Shown here piece after piece: positions 1-5,849 of a stretch of DNA of 5,849 bases. Source of the DNA: Ferruginibacter sp. (GTDB taxonomy: Bacteria; Bacteroidota; Bacteroidia; Chitinophagales; Chitinophagaceae); contig JAGPDJ010000177.1 of assembly GCA_018057635.1 (NCBI GenBank), forward strand, positions 1 to 5,849, given 5' to 3'. Below the pieces are notes generated by a model. It did not search any database. It saw only the letters and a program-made list of their open reading frames with translations, and was not told the DNA's origin. Position 1 is the stretch's first letter, and each line of letters begins with the position of its first letter. The translations under genes and the position numbers were made by a program.

Positions 1-257
1 ACAGTAGTTATACCCCCTGCTGCCGCTGCCTGTGTAGCAGTATCAAAGCCTTCCCAATCTGTTCTTCCAGGTTCATTGATATGTACATGCGCATCAATTA
101 TCCCGGGCATTAAAACAGCATCACCAACATCTTCTGCTTGTTCAAGTTTGTGAAAATGAATGCCGGTGATAACAGCATCTTCCATACAAACTGTTGCCGG
201 CTGAAGTTTACCTTCCAGCCAACAACGCGTACTGTAAATGCTGAATTTATTGCTCAT
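1..257 (-). CDS. allB: Allantoinase, N-terminal part (runs off left edge)
   Basis: Allantoinase opens the hydantoin ring of allantoin to give allantoate in the cytoplasm, a late step of purine degradation. The frame runs from an ATG at 255-257 for 85 complete codons and leaves the window still open, so only the N-terminus is seen. Residues 51-64 read [14 protein letters not shown], with the metal-binding HxH pair at H57 and H59. They are followed by RTDWEGF (65-71) and the small-residue stretch [10 protein letters not shown]. The NEPGRTxWEGF wording is typical of allantoinase; dihydroorotases usually have REPG here, and hydantoinases diverge further. The upstream sequence has no Shine-Dalgarno (CCTCCC precedes the ATG, the wrong polarity), as is normal in Bacteroidota. 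The gene starts 45 bp after the xdhB stop on the same strand, so it is probably the third gene of the xdh operon. The catalytic remainder lies outside the window, so intactness cannot be judged. Confidence 0.9.
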   Translation of the reverse strand, partial: MSNKFSIYSTRCWLEGKLQPATVCMEDAVITGIHFHKLEQAEDVGDAVLMPGIIDAHVHINEPGRTDWEGFDTATQAAAAGGITT

Positions 258-302
258 GGGAGGTATTAGTTAATAAGTTTACTGGTTAAAAAATTTATAG
301 GT

Positions 303-2561
303 TTACTTGTTTGAATATAAGGCCATTAAAGTTTTTTCCGGAGTCATGGGAGCTGAAAAAGGAATGTCACTGTGTGGATTAAACGCTTTTATTGCATTCC
401 GTAATGCAAAGAAAGTGCCGATACCATACATCAGCGGTGGTTCTCCAACAGCTTTTGAGCGGAAAATGGCCAGGTTGTCATTGGTTGTTTCCAGGAAATG
501 AATATCCAGTTCTTTTGGTACTGAATAAATATCCGGAACTTTATAAGTAGAAAGTGCGTTGCTGCGTAACCTGCCTTCCTCATCATATACGATCTCTTCC
601 ATAGTCATCCATCCGATTCCCTGCACCAGTCCGCCTTCAATCTGTCCCCTGTCGATTAACGGATTCATGGATGTTCCAAAATCATGTACCAGTTTTACAG
701 CATCAATTTCATATATACCGCGAATACAATCAACCGTAACAGTTGTGAATGCTGTACCATACACATGATATGCAAAAGGATGTCCTTTTTCAACAGTATT
801 GTCGAAATTAATACCAGGTGTTGCATAATGGCCATGTTCACTCAGGTTAATACGTTTAAGGTAACTTGCGTTCACCAGTTCATCCCAATTTAGTGAAACT
901 GCTTTTTGATTTACCTGTACTACTCCGTTCCTGATTTCAACAGCAGCAGCATCACATGCAAGAATCTCTGCAGCAGAAACCCTTAACCTTTCCAGAATTT
1001 TTTCGCAAGCTATTTGTACAGCTTTCCCATTCAGGTCGGCTGTGGCACTTGCTGCTGAAGGAGAAGTATTGGCAATTCGGTAGGTATTGGTTGAATTAAC
1101 CCTGATCTTTTCCGGTGCGATGGAAAATATATTTGCTGCCACCTGCAGCATTTTGGTATTTACTCCCTGTCCCATTTCCACGGCGCCTGTACTAATGTTT
1201 ACACTACCGTCGAGGTATACATGCACCAATGCCCTTGCCTGGTTCATGAGTATTTTTGTGAAGGAAATACCGAAACAAATTGGCATGAACGAAAAGCCTT
1301 TCTTAAATAATACTTGCTCATTGTTAAAACGAATGATATCATCCTTTATCTTATTTATTTCATACAGGTCAATTGCTTTTTGCCAGCATTCATTGGCTTC
1401 GCTTGCTGCTTTCTGTCCGTAAGGAAATTCATCTCCTGTTTTAACCAGGTTCTTTTGCTGAATTTCGGCAGCAGGAATACCTAAAGCATCCGCAGCTTTT
1501 GCAATGGCAGCTTCTATTACAAACATTCCCTGCGGACCGCCAAAGCCGCGAAATGCAGTATTGGGTGGCAGGTTGGTCCTGCAGCTGAAGGCTTTAGCTG
1601 TTACATTGGGTACAAAATAACTATTGGTACAATGAAATAATGTACGTTCAAGTACGGCCGGAGAAAGGTCGGCAGAGGCGCCGGCATTCTGGTAAAAATT
1701 AACCTCGTAAGCAAGAATCTTCAGATCTTTGTCGAGCCCTATCCTGAAATCGGAACTGTATGGATGACGTTTTCCGGTCATACGCAAGTCTTCCATGCGG
1801 TTAAGGCTATACTTTACCGGCTTTTTTAAAAGCCAGGCAGCCAATGCACAAAAAACAGCCCAGGATGTTGCCTGGTCTTCTTTACCTCCAAATCCGCCAC
1901 CAAGGCGAGTTGTATCAACTTCAACGCGGTGCATGGCAATACCCAAAACTTCGGATGAGTGTTTTTGAACGGCTGTTGGACCTTGTGTAGAAGATATTAT
2001 TCTGATGGAATTATTTTCTCCCGGTATGGCATAAGCGCCCTGCGTTTCAATATACAAGTGTTCCTGTCCGTTAGTTTCTGCCACTCCTTCAAAAATATGT
2101 GTACAATTTTCAAATGTATTTTCACTATCTCCAATCTTGAAAGTACGTGGCGGCACTATCAGTGAACCATTAGCATGAGCGGTCCGTGGATTTGTGACCA
2201 CAGGATATTTTTCTATCTCTATTGTTATTTTTTTGACAGCTGCAGCGGCAATTTCAGCAGAATCTGCTACAACAAGCACAACAGGCATACCCATGTAATG
2301 AACTTCATCAGTGGCCAGTAATGTTTCATCAGGTATAATTCCGCCAATCTGATTCTTTCCGGGAATATCCTTGTAAGTGAATATCCCTACTACTCCTTCC
2401 ATAGAAGCTGCTTCGGTAATATTAATTTGTAAGATTTTACCATGAGCTACAGGTGAACCAAATACCGATGCAAACAATGTTCCATTTACGAGTGGAATAT
2501 CATCCAGGTAAACTGATTCGCCCCGTGTATGTGTAAAACTGTCTATATTTCTGATGGACAT
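303..2561 (-). CDS. xdhB: Xanthine dehydrogenase, molybdopterin-binding subunit
   Basis: This is the large catalytic subunit that hydroxylates hypoxanthine to xanthine and xanthine to urate at a molybdenum centre, passing electrons to XdhA. At 752 residues it has the usual length of separate Mo subunits (about 750-780). An N-terminal hammerhead domain (about residues 10-117) precedes the cofactor-binding domains. Visible motifs are RLGGGFGGKE (219-228), an LERTLFH segment with R306, NTAFRGFGGPQGM (334-346), ISFT (432-435), VEMGQG (461-466) and KAVGEPP (703-709). By position, Q193, E228, R306, F340, F434 and E707 match bovine Q767, E802, R880, F914, F1009 and E1261, which favours a purine over an aldehyde substrate. 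The frame extends to a TTG at 2603, but I chose the ATG at 2561: the protein then begins MSIRN just before the conserved TRGESVYLDD, and an A/T-rich AAAAAATATAAAT sits directly upstream. It follows xdhA after 54 bp. Confidence 0.96.
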   Translation of the reverse strand: MSIRNIDSFTHTRGESVYLDDIPLVNGTLFASVFGSPVAHGKILQINITEAASMEGVVGIFTYKDIPGKNQIGGIIPDETLLATDEVHYMGMPVVLVVADSAEIAAAAVKKITIEIEKYPVVTNPRTAHANGSLIVPPRTFKIGDSENTFENCTHIFEGVAETNGQEHLYIETQGAYAIPGENNSIRIISSTQGPTAVQKHSSEVLGIAMHRVEVDTTRLGGGFGGKEDQATSWAVFCALAAWLLKKPVKYSLNRMEDLRMTGKRHPYSSDFRIGLDKDLKILAYEVNFYQNAGASADLSPAVLERTLFHCTNSYFVPNVTAKAFSCRTNLPPNTAFRGFGGPQGMFVIEAAIAKAADALGIPAAEIQQKNLVKTGDEFPYGQKAASEANECWQKAIDLYEINKIKDDIIRFNNEQVLFKKGFSFMPICFGISFTKILMNQARALVHVYLDGSVNISTGAVEMGQGVNTKMLQVAANIFSIAPEKIRVNSTNTYRIANTSPSAASATADLNGKAVQIACEKILERLRVSAAEILACDAAAVEIRNGVVQVNQKAVSLNWDELVNASYLKRINLSEHGHYATPGINFDNTVEKGHPFAYHVYGTAFTTVTVDCIRGIYEIDAVKLVHDFGTSMNPLIDRGQIEGGLVQGIGWMTMEEIVYDEEGRLRSNALSTYKVPDIYSVPKELDIHFLETTNDNLAIFRSKAVGEPPLMYGIGTFFALRNAIKAFNPHSDIPFSAPMTPEKTLMALYSNK

Positions 2562-2615
2562 ATTTATATTTTTTGCACAACATCTTATCCTGCATTCAAC
2601 CAAGAAGTTATTGTA

Positions 2616-4028
2616 TTAAACATGAATAACCTCCCCGGGTTTTAATACAGGAAATAATTTAATAAAGTGCGCCTTTATCAGTTGTGATAACAACAGGCGT
2701 TTATATGCTTCCGTTCCGCGTGTGTCACTGATCGGTTTAATTTCTTCCTGAGCCAAAATAACCAGTTCACTGATCAGACTGGCAGAAACCTGTTTTCCTG
2801 CAAGGAAGCTGCTGCATTTTTGTAAAAACAGGGGAACCGGGCCAACACCACCGGCTGATAAGCCTGCCTCCGTTATTATATCATCCTTCATTTTTAAATG
2901 AATTGCAGCATTAACACTGGCAATATCGAGATGTGTTCTTTTACAAACTTTTTCAAAATTAAACAGGTCATTTTCACCGGGTAATTCAAAGTGGATTTTT
3001 TTAATATACTCTCCGGGTAATTTATCCAGCGTTTTATACCCTTTATAGAAATCAGCCAGTTTTAACTGCCTTTGCGCATTGCCGTTATTAAGTATGACAG
3101 AAGCTTTCAATGCAAGAAAGAAAATAGTAAGGTCACCTATCGGAGATGCATTGGTAAAATTACCGGCTACTGTTGCCATATTTCGGATCTGCGTAGATGA
3201 AACCAGTTTGATATATGCTTTCAATCCAGGAAAATGATCCCGGAAAATGGAAGAACCTGCTATATCGGCAACAGTAACTGAAGCTCCCATAATACAATTA
3301 TTGCCTTCTTTAAAGATACCCTTTAATGATTTTTTATCATAAAGAAATTCGATCTCCTCAGCTGCAATGGTATCATGCTGCTGAACATAAATATCTGTTC
3401 CGCCGGCTAGGAATTTTGCATCTTTTTTTATACCGGAAGTTCCGGTTATGTTAACCTGCAAATTGAGCAGCCTGTCTTTTATTCCAAGGAAATAAGCAGG
3501 AACCATGTTGTTTTCAACTGCAAACTGTATCGCGTTTATGCCATTACGTTTTTGCATTATTTCATTAATGGAAGCGGCTGCCCTTTCAATGGATTTATAT
3601 CCTGTACACCGGCAAATGTTCCCATTCACCGCATCAATTGCATTTGAATAAGAAGGATCATTTTCATTTATACAAAACCCTGCCAGGGATACGATAAACC
3701 CGGGCGTACAAAATCCGCATTGTGTTGCACCTTCATTTGCAAATGCCTGTTGAACTGCATTCAGACCATCAACGTTTACACCTTCAATTGTTACAATATG
3801 TTTCCCTTTTGCATTAGCGATAGGCATCAGGCAACTTGTGGCACTGTAGTAAACAAGTTTATCATTCACCATTTCTCCAACTAAAACGGTGCATGCACCG
3901 CAATCACCTTCCCGGCACCCTATCTTTGTACCGGTGAGCTGTTTATGGTAGCGGATAAAATCCAGCAGCGTAATACCTGGTAAATGATCTGTAGTTACTT
4001 CCTTTTGATTTAAAATAAATTGTAGCAA
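2616..4028 (-). CDS. xdhA: Xanthine dehydrogenase, 2Fe-2S and FAD subunit (TTG start)
   Basis: This is the electron-transfer subunit: it takes electrons from the Mo centre in XdhB through two 2Fe-2S clusters to FAD, then normally to NAD+. At 470 residues, with iron-sulfur and FAD domains fused, it matches the Rhodobacter capsulatus XdhA arrangement (about 460) rather than the three-subunit E. coli type. The plant-type ferredoxin domain (1-75) carries C38, C43, C46 and C66 (GCREGDCGAC). The second cluster uses C104, C107 (QCGFCTPG), C139 and C141 (ICRCTGY). The FAD domain (about 170-345) has FLAGGTD at 206-212, STQIRNMATVAGN at 278-290 and ASPIGDL at 294-300. A CO-dehydrogenase-flavoprotein C-terminal-like domain follows (about 350-460). 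No ATG is available: upstream the frame closes at a TAA (4056-4058), and the first internal methionine, M53, lies beyond three cluster cysteines. The TTG at 4026-4028 puts the start exactly where homologues begin (M-x-QFILN). It is the first gene of the operon. Confidence 0.96.
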   Translation of the reverse strand: MLQFILNQKEVTTDHLPGITLLDFIRYHKQLTGTKIGCREGDCGACTVLVGEMVNDKLVYYSATSCLMPIANAKGKHIVTIEGVNVDGLNAVQQAFANEGATQCGFCTPGFIVSLAGFCINENDPSYSNAIDAVNGNICRCTGYKSIERAAASINEIMQKRNGINAIQFAVENNMVPAYFLGIKDRLLNLQVNITGTSGIKKDAKFLAGGTDIYVQQHDTIAAEEIEFLYDKKSLKGIFKEGNNCIMGASVTVADIAGSSIFRDHFPGLKAYIKLVSSTQIRNMATVAGNFTNASPIGDLTIFFLALKASVILNNGNAQRQLKLADFYKGYKTLDKLPGEYIKKIHFELPGENDLFNFEKVCKRTHLDIASVNAAIHLKMKDDIITEAGLSAGGVGPVPLFLQKCSSFLAGKQVSASLISELVILAQEEIKPISDTRGTEAYKRLLLSQLIKAHFIKLFPVLKPGEVIHV

Positions 4029-4072
4029 GCAGTATCTTATTTTTAATTGATAAAGTTAAGATAATTGAATAA
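4029..4072. promoter_or_regulatory. Short divergent intergenic region, likely shared promoter/operator of xdhA and the membrane gene
   Basis: Only 44 bp separate the TTG of xdhA from the ATG of the divergent membrane gene, so the two promoters must overlap or extend into coding sequence. On the minus strand, TAACTTTA (4051-4058) differs from the Bacteroidota -7 consensus TAnnTTTG only at the last base. A TTG on the same strand (4082-4084, inside the membrane gene) lies 23 bp upstream of it, at the long end of usual spacings. For the plus strand, TATTTTTA (4038-4045) is also one mismatch from TAnnTTTG, with a TTG at 4020-4022 only 15 bp upstream. The AT content makes chance matches likely. Confidence 0.4.
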
Positions 4073-5089
4073 ATGAAATTGCAACCAAATAATGTATATA
4101 ATATCCGGGTTTATTACCGTTTAATAGCATTATGGGTAATATGTGAGGCCTTTGCAGGTGGAATTATGCATGGCTTAAAACTTCCTTTCACCGGGCTAAT
4201 TGTAAGCAGCCTTGCCATTACCTGCATTATCCTGATTGCTTATCATACAAAATCGGGAACAGCTATCCTTAAAGCAACCGTCATTGTTGCCATATTCAAA
4301 TTAATGCTGAGCCCGCACAGTCCGCCTACTGCATACATTGCCGTTTTTTTCCAGGGACTGCTTGGGCAATTATTATTAAACAAGCCCCGTTTTTTTAAGA
4401 TTGGAGCTGTAATACTTGCAGTAACTGCACTTATTGAATCAGCTTTGCAACGTTTACTTGTACTCCTGGTCGTTTATGGCAATAATTTATGGGATGCTGT
4501 AAACCTGTTCATTCAAAAAATTACCAATGAAAAGAATCCGACAAATTACAGCCTGTTTATTGCCGTTATATATATTCTATTACATGCAATAGCAGGTATT
4601 TTTGTTGGCATTTATGCTGTAAGATTAGCAAGATCAACTGTACGAAGTGAGCCAGCTCAGCAGGATTATATATTCACAACAACTGATCCTGAAAGCACGA
4701 CGATAACTCCCAAAAAAAATAAAGGGAAAAAACTGAAATGGATTTTTGTAATAATATGGTTGATTTTAATTTCCCTGTATATACAAAGCTGGCTTCAACC
4801 GAGTCAAGCGGTTTTGCCAAAAAATATTGTTGTAAACATGCTTATACGTTCATCCTTTATCCTGTTAACCTGGTACCTGATGATTGGACCAATGATGCTG
4901 CTATTGCTTAAAACTATACTCAGATCTCAAAAAATGAAATACCACAACGAGATCAATGAAGTAATGATACTGGTACCAAAAACAAAATATATTTTTTATA
5001 AAAGCATCCAGTTTTCTGAAAAGGAAAAGGGAACCAGGCGGATAAAATTATTTTTTAAAACCTTACTGATAAATGTAATGCACGATTAG
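4073..5089 (+). CDS. Polytopic membrane protein, possibly ECF-transporter-like (substrate unknown)
   Basis: I do not firmly recognise this 338-residue protein. It has about six hydrophobic segments in the N-terminal half (roughly residues 15-32, 36-57, 64-80, 86-102, 108-135, 159-184). A hydrophilic linker with a basic KKNKGKKLK patch (214-222) follows, then two more segments (about 223-240 and 255-280) and a charged tail to 338. Six helices plus the pattern around APP/AYxAVFFQGLLG-type residues (84-98, here PPTAYIAVFFQG) recall ECF-transporter S components, which bind vitamins, metals or nucleobase-like compounds. The C-terminal stretch VPKTKY...SEKEKG (301-320) resembles the IPxxxxEAxxIxxAQxxRG coupling-helix region of EcfT, but the Ala-Arg-Gly motif is not intact. 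No cleavable signal peptide is evident and no ATPase gene is adjacent. Its start lies 44 bp from that of xdhA on the opposite strand, suggesting co-regulation and perhaps purine-related transport. The ATG is preceded by A/T-rich sequence without a Shine-Dalgarno. Being a real membrane-protein gene is secure; the function is a guess. Confidence 0.85.
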   Translation: MKLQPNNVYNIRVYYRLIALWVICEAFAGGIMHGLKLPFTGLIVSSLAITCIILIAYHTKSGTAILKATVIVAIFKLMLSPHSPPTAYIAVFFQGLLGQLLLNKPRFFKIGAVILAVTALIESALQRLLVLLVVYGNNLWDAVNLFIQKITNEKNPTNYSLFIAVIYILLHAIAGIFVGIYAVRLARSTVRSEPAQQDYIFTTTDPESTTITPKKNKGKKLKWIFVIIWLILISLYIQSWLQPSQAVLPKNIVVNMLIRSSFILLTWYLMIGPMMLLLLKTILRSQKMKYHNEINEVMILVPKTKYIFYKSIQFSEKEKGTRRIKLFFKTLLINVMHD

Positions 5090-5159
5090 GAATTATAAAT
5101 AAATGCGACCATTCCCTGTTCAGTACTTCATTTGAAATAAAAAACCATACGCATAAAAA
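5090..5159. other. Convergent intergenic gap, no clear terminator
   Basis: These 70 bp separate the stop codons of the membrane-protein gene and hsp20. The only dyad noticed is the tiny TTCATTTGAA (5127-5136), followed on the plus strand by A-rich rather than T-rich sequence, so it is not a convincing intrinsic terminator in either direction. No small open frame of note is seen. Confidence 0.5.
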
Positions 5160-5609
5160 TCAGTATACAATTACATCAGTATGTTCCTGCTGTACCGGCG
5201 AATTTGATTTAGGTAGGTAGATAGACAATATCCCATCTTTATATTCTGCTTTTACAAAATCCCGTTCAACATTTTTAGGTAAAATGATATTCCTGTTAAA
5301 ACATTCATAGTTGAATTCATGTAACTGGAATTTTTCCGATTCACCGATCTGAACGTTTTTGTGGAGGGCAGAAATGGTTAAAGTATTGTAATCTATATGA
5401 ATAAAAAAATCTTCCTTTTTAACACCAGGAATTGCAGCCACAACTTTAAAATAATTATTGCATTCACTAACATTAATGAATGGCTGCAGTGCAGATCCCT
5501 CATGCGCTTTTTTCAGCTCACTCATTAACTCATCTGTATCCAGAGATGGTTTATATTCACCGGGATATAGTGTACAATTGTTTATCTGAAATTGATAGGC
5601 TGTTTTCAT
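5160..5609 (-). CDS. hsp20: Small heat-shock protein, Hsp20/alpha-crystallin family
   Basis: Small heat-shock proteins are ATP-independent cytoplasmic holdases that keep unfolding proteins soluble as large oligomers. The protein has 149 residues from the ATG at 5607-5609. The alpha-crystallin domain covers about 43-134: NYFKVVAAIPGVKKEDF (52-68), NTLTISA (75-81), a FNRNIILPKNV strand (104-114) and the family signature AEYKDGILSIYLPK (121-134), which contains the conserved A-x(4)-G-[IV]-L. A V-x-V pair at 146-148, right at the C-terminus, could serve as the I/V-x-I/V oligomer-anchoring motif. The frame continues upstream to a GTG at 5642, adding 11 residues. I prefer the ATG because MKTAYQF is preceded by an A/T-rich CAAAAAAATTATTTT, typical of Bacteroidota starts. 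It is convergent with the membrane gene, with a 70-bp gap between the stop codons, and has no visible functional tie to purine catabolism. Confidence 0.93.
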   Translation of the reverse strand: MKTAYQFQINNCTLYPGEYKPSLDTDELMSELKKAHEGSALQPFINVSECNNYFKVVAAIPGVKKEDFFIHIDYNTLTISALHKNVQIGESEKFQLHEFNYECFNRNIILPKNVERDFVKAEYKDGILSIYLPKSNSPVQQEHTDVIVY

Positions 5610-5654
5610 AAAATAATTTTTTTGAGGGATACCAATCAGCACACGATAATAACA

Positions 5655-5674
5655 TTAACTGCTCTTAAAGTTAA
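5655..5674. repeat. 6-bp inverted repeat in the hsp20 leader/promoter
   Basis: TTAACT (5655-5660) and AGTTAA (5669-5674) are exact reverse complements separated by 8 bp. Depending on which promoter is used, the dyad either straddles the -7 to start region, as an operator would, or forms a small AT-rich hairpin in the 5' leader. It is not the CIRCE element bound by HrcA. Confidence 0.5.
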
Positions 5675-5699
5675 ATACAAATACAATCAAATGTATCAA
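5666..5699 (-). promoter_or_regulatory. Alternative hsp20 promoter: TTG-N23-TAACTTTA
   Basis: On the minus strand a TTG (5697-5699) is followed after 23 bp by TAACTTTA (5666-5673), one base off TAnnTTTG. The same octamer at the same spacing from a TTG is found in front of xdhA (4051-4084). It overlaps the perfect TACATTTG element, so only one of the two may be used. AT-rich sequence makes both weak evidence on their own. Confidence 0.3.
5688..5695 (-). promoter_or_regulatory. Candidate -7 promoter element for hsp20
   Basis: On the minus strand these bases read TACATTTG, a perfect match to the Bacteroidota -7 consensus TAnnTTTG. The element would place transcription start near 5681-5684 and give a leader of roughly 75 nt before the hsp20 ATG. 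No TTG (-33 element) is found at the usual distance upstream, where the sequence is GGGGGGAATATTTTAACG, so the promoter is incomplete or relies on another factor. Confidence 0.45.
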
Positions 5700-5751
5700 T
5701 CAGGCCGTTAAAATATTCCCCCCGTTGCTAACATTTATAATAGATCATTCC

Positions 5752-5776
5752 CTGAAACTAACAGCACTGAAACTAA
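5752..5776. repeat. Pair of 10-bp direct repeats (CTGAAACTAA) upstream of hsp20
   Basis: CTGAAACTAA occurs at 5752-5761 and again at 5767-5776, a 15-bp period with the spacer CAGCA. On the minus strand this reads TTAGTTTCAG twice. The copies lie about 57 bp upstream of the perfect -7 element and 143 bp before the hsp20 ATG, a position suited to an activator or to regulation of a gene beyond the right edge. The repeat is exact; its function is unknown. Confidence 0.6.
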
Positions 5777-5849
5777 AGAGTAATATATAATATGGAAATG
5801 ATAGCCTAATTTCTTTATAATGTTGTGATTTTCCACTGATTACCCAATA

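Larger units (their letters stand above)
1..4028 (-). other. Purine-degradation operon xdhA-xdhB-allB
   Basis: Three same-strand genes are separated by 54 bp (2562-2615) and 45 bp (258-302). Neither gap shows a convincing terminator hairpin or a TAnnTTTG promoter, so one transcript from the region before xdhA is likely. The encoded steps flank the urate-to-allantoin segment: XdhAB makes urate and allantoinase consumes allantoin. Missing from view are a urate oxidase, 5-hydroxyisourate hydrolase, OHCU decarboxylase and the XdhC maturation factor. Operon membership is inferred from spacing and pathway logic only. Confidence 0.75.

Noticed and set aside
258..302. Separate promoter or terminator in the xdhB-allB gap
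   Set aside because: Only AT-rich sequence and a 4-bp palindrome (ATTAGTTAAT) are present, with no TAnnTTTG element on the minus strand.
307..2165. Plus-strand open frames at 307-501, 559-768, 684-893, 1087-1422 and 1959-2165
   Set aside because: All lie opposite the strongly conserved xdhB coding sequence, show no recognisable motif, and are shadow frames of that gene.
2562..2603. N-terminal extension of XdhB to a TTG start at 2603
   Set aside because: It adds 14 residues rich in Cys and Arg with no place in the family, while the ATG at 2561 begins just before the conserved N-terminal motif.
5127..5136. Possible terminator hairpin TTCATTTGAA between the convergent genes
   Set aside because: It has only 4-bp arms with a 2-nt loop, which cannot fold stably, and no T-tract follows on either strand.
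5610..5642. N-terminal extension of Hsp20 to a GTG start at 5642
   Set aside because: The ATG at 5609 has the usual A/T-rich upstream sequence and gives a normal family length. The extension would occupy most of the short leader. Not fully excluded.
5745..5849. Minus-strand frame open from the right edge to a TGA at 5745-5747 (34 codons), and a shorter one ending in TAA at 5815-5817
   Set aside because: Either could be the tail of an upstream gene, but the visible residues carry no recognisable domain and frames this short are open by chance.
5643..5849. CIRCE (HrcA) operator upstream of hsp20
   Set aside because: No TTAGCACTC-N9-GAGTGCTAA or close variant is present; the TTAGTTTCAG copies are direct, not inverted, and differ in sequence.

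Overview
The window looks like chromosomal DNA from a member of the Bacteroidota, plausibly the Chitinophagaceae/Sphingobacteriia side. This is an inference from four things: an AT-leaning composition, A/T-rich start-codon upstreams with no Shine-Dalgarno sequence, matches to the Bacteroidota -7 promoter element TAnnTTTG, and the character of the encoded proteins. No rRNA, tRNA, CRISPR array, insertion sequence or integrase is visible.

Left and centre (1-4028, minus strand) is a compact purine-catabolism operon read right to left. xdhA encodes the 2Fe-2S/FAD subunit of xanthine dehydrogenase, xdhB the molybdopterin subunit, and allB an allantoinase that runs off the left edge. The gaps are 54 and 45 bp with no promoter or terminator evident in them, so the three are probably co-transcribed. 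Together they cover hypoxanthine/xanthine to urate and allantoin to allantoate. The urate-to-allantoin steps and an XdhC-type cofactor-insertion factor are not in the window and may lie beyond the left edge. XdhB keeps the residues that separate true xanthine dehydrogenases from aldehyde oxidases, so a purine substrate is well supported.

Right of this (4073-5089, plus strand) is a divergent gene whose start codon is only 44 bp from that of xdhA. It encodes a polytopic membrane protein of 338 residues: six hydrophobic segments in the N-terminal half, a basic soluble linker, two more segments, and a charged C-terminal tail. I read it, tentatively, as an ECF-transporter-type protein (S-component-like N half, possibly EcfT-like C part). 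The shared promoter region suggests a link to purine metabolism, for example uptake, but the substrate is unknown. This is the most novel-looking item in the window.

At the right end (5160-5609, minus strand) is a small heat-shock protein of the Hsp20/alpha-crystallin family, convergent with the membrane gene. Its upstream region (5610-5849) holds a perfect TAnnTTTG element, a second promoter-like element that matches the one in front of xdhA, a 6-bp inverted repeat, and a pair of 10-bp direct repeats. No gene can be supported between 5643 and the right edge.
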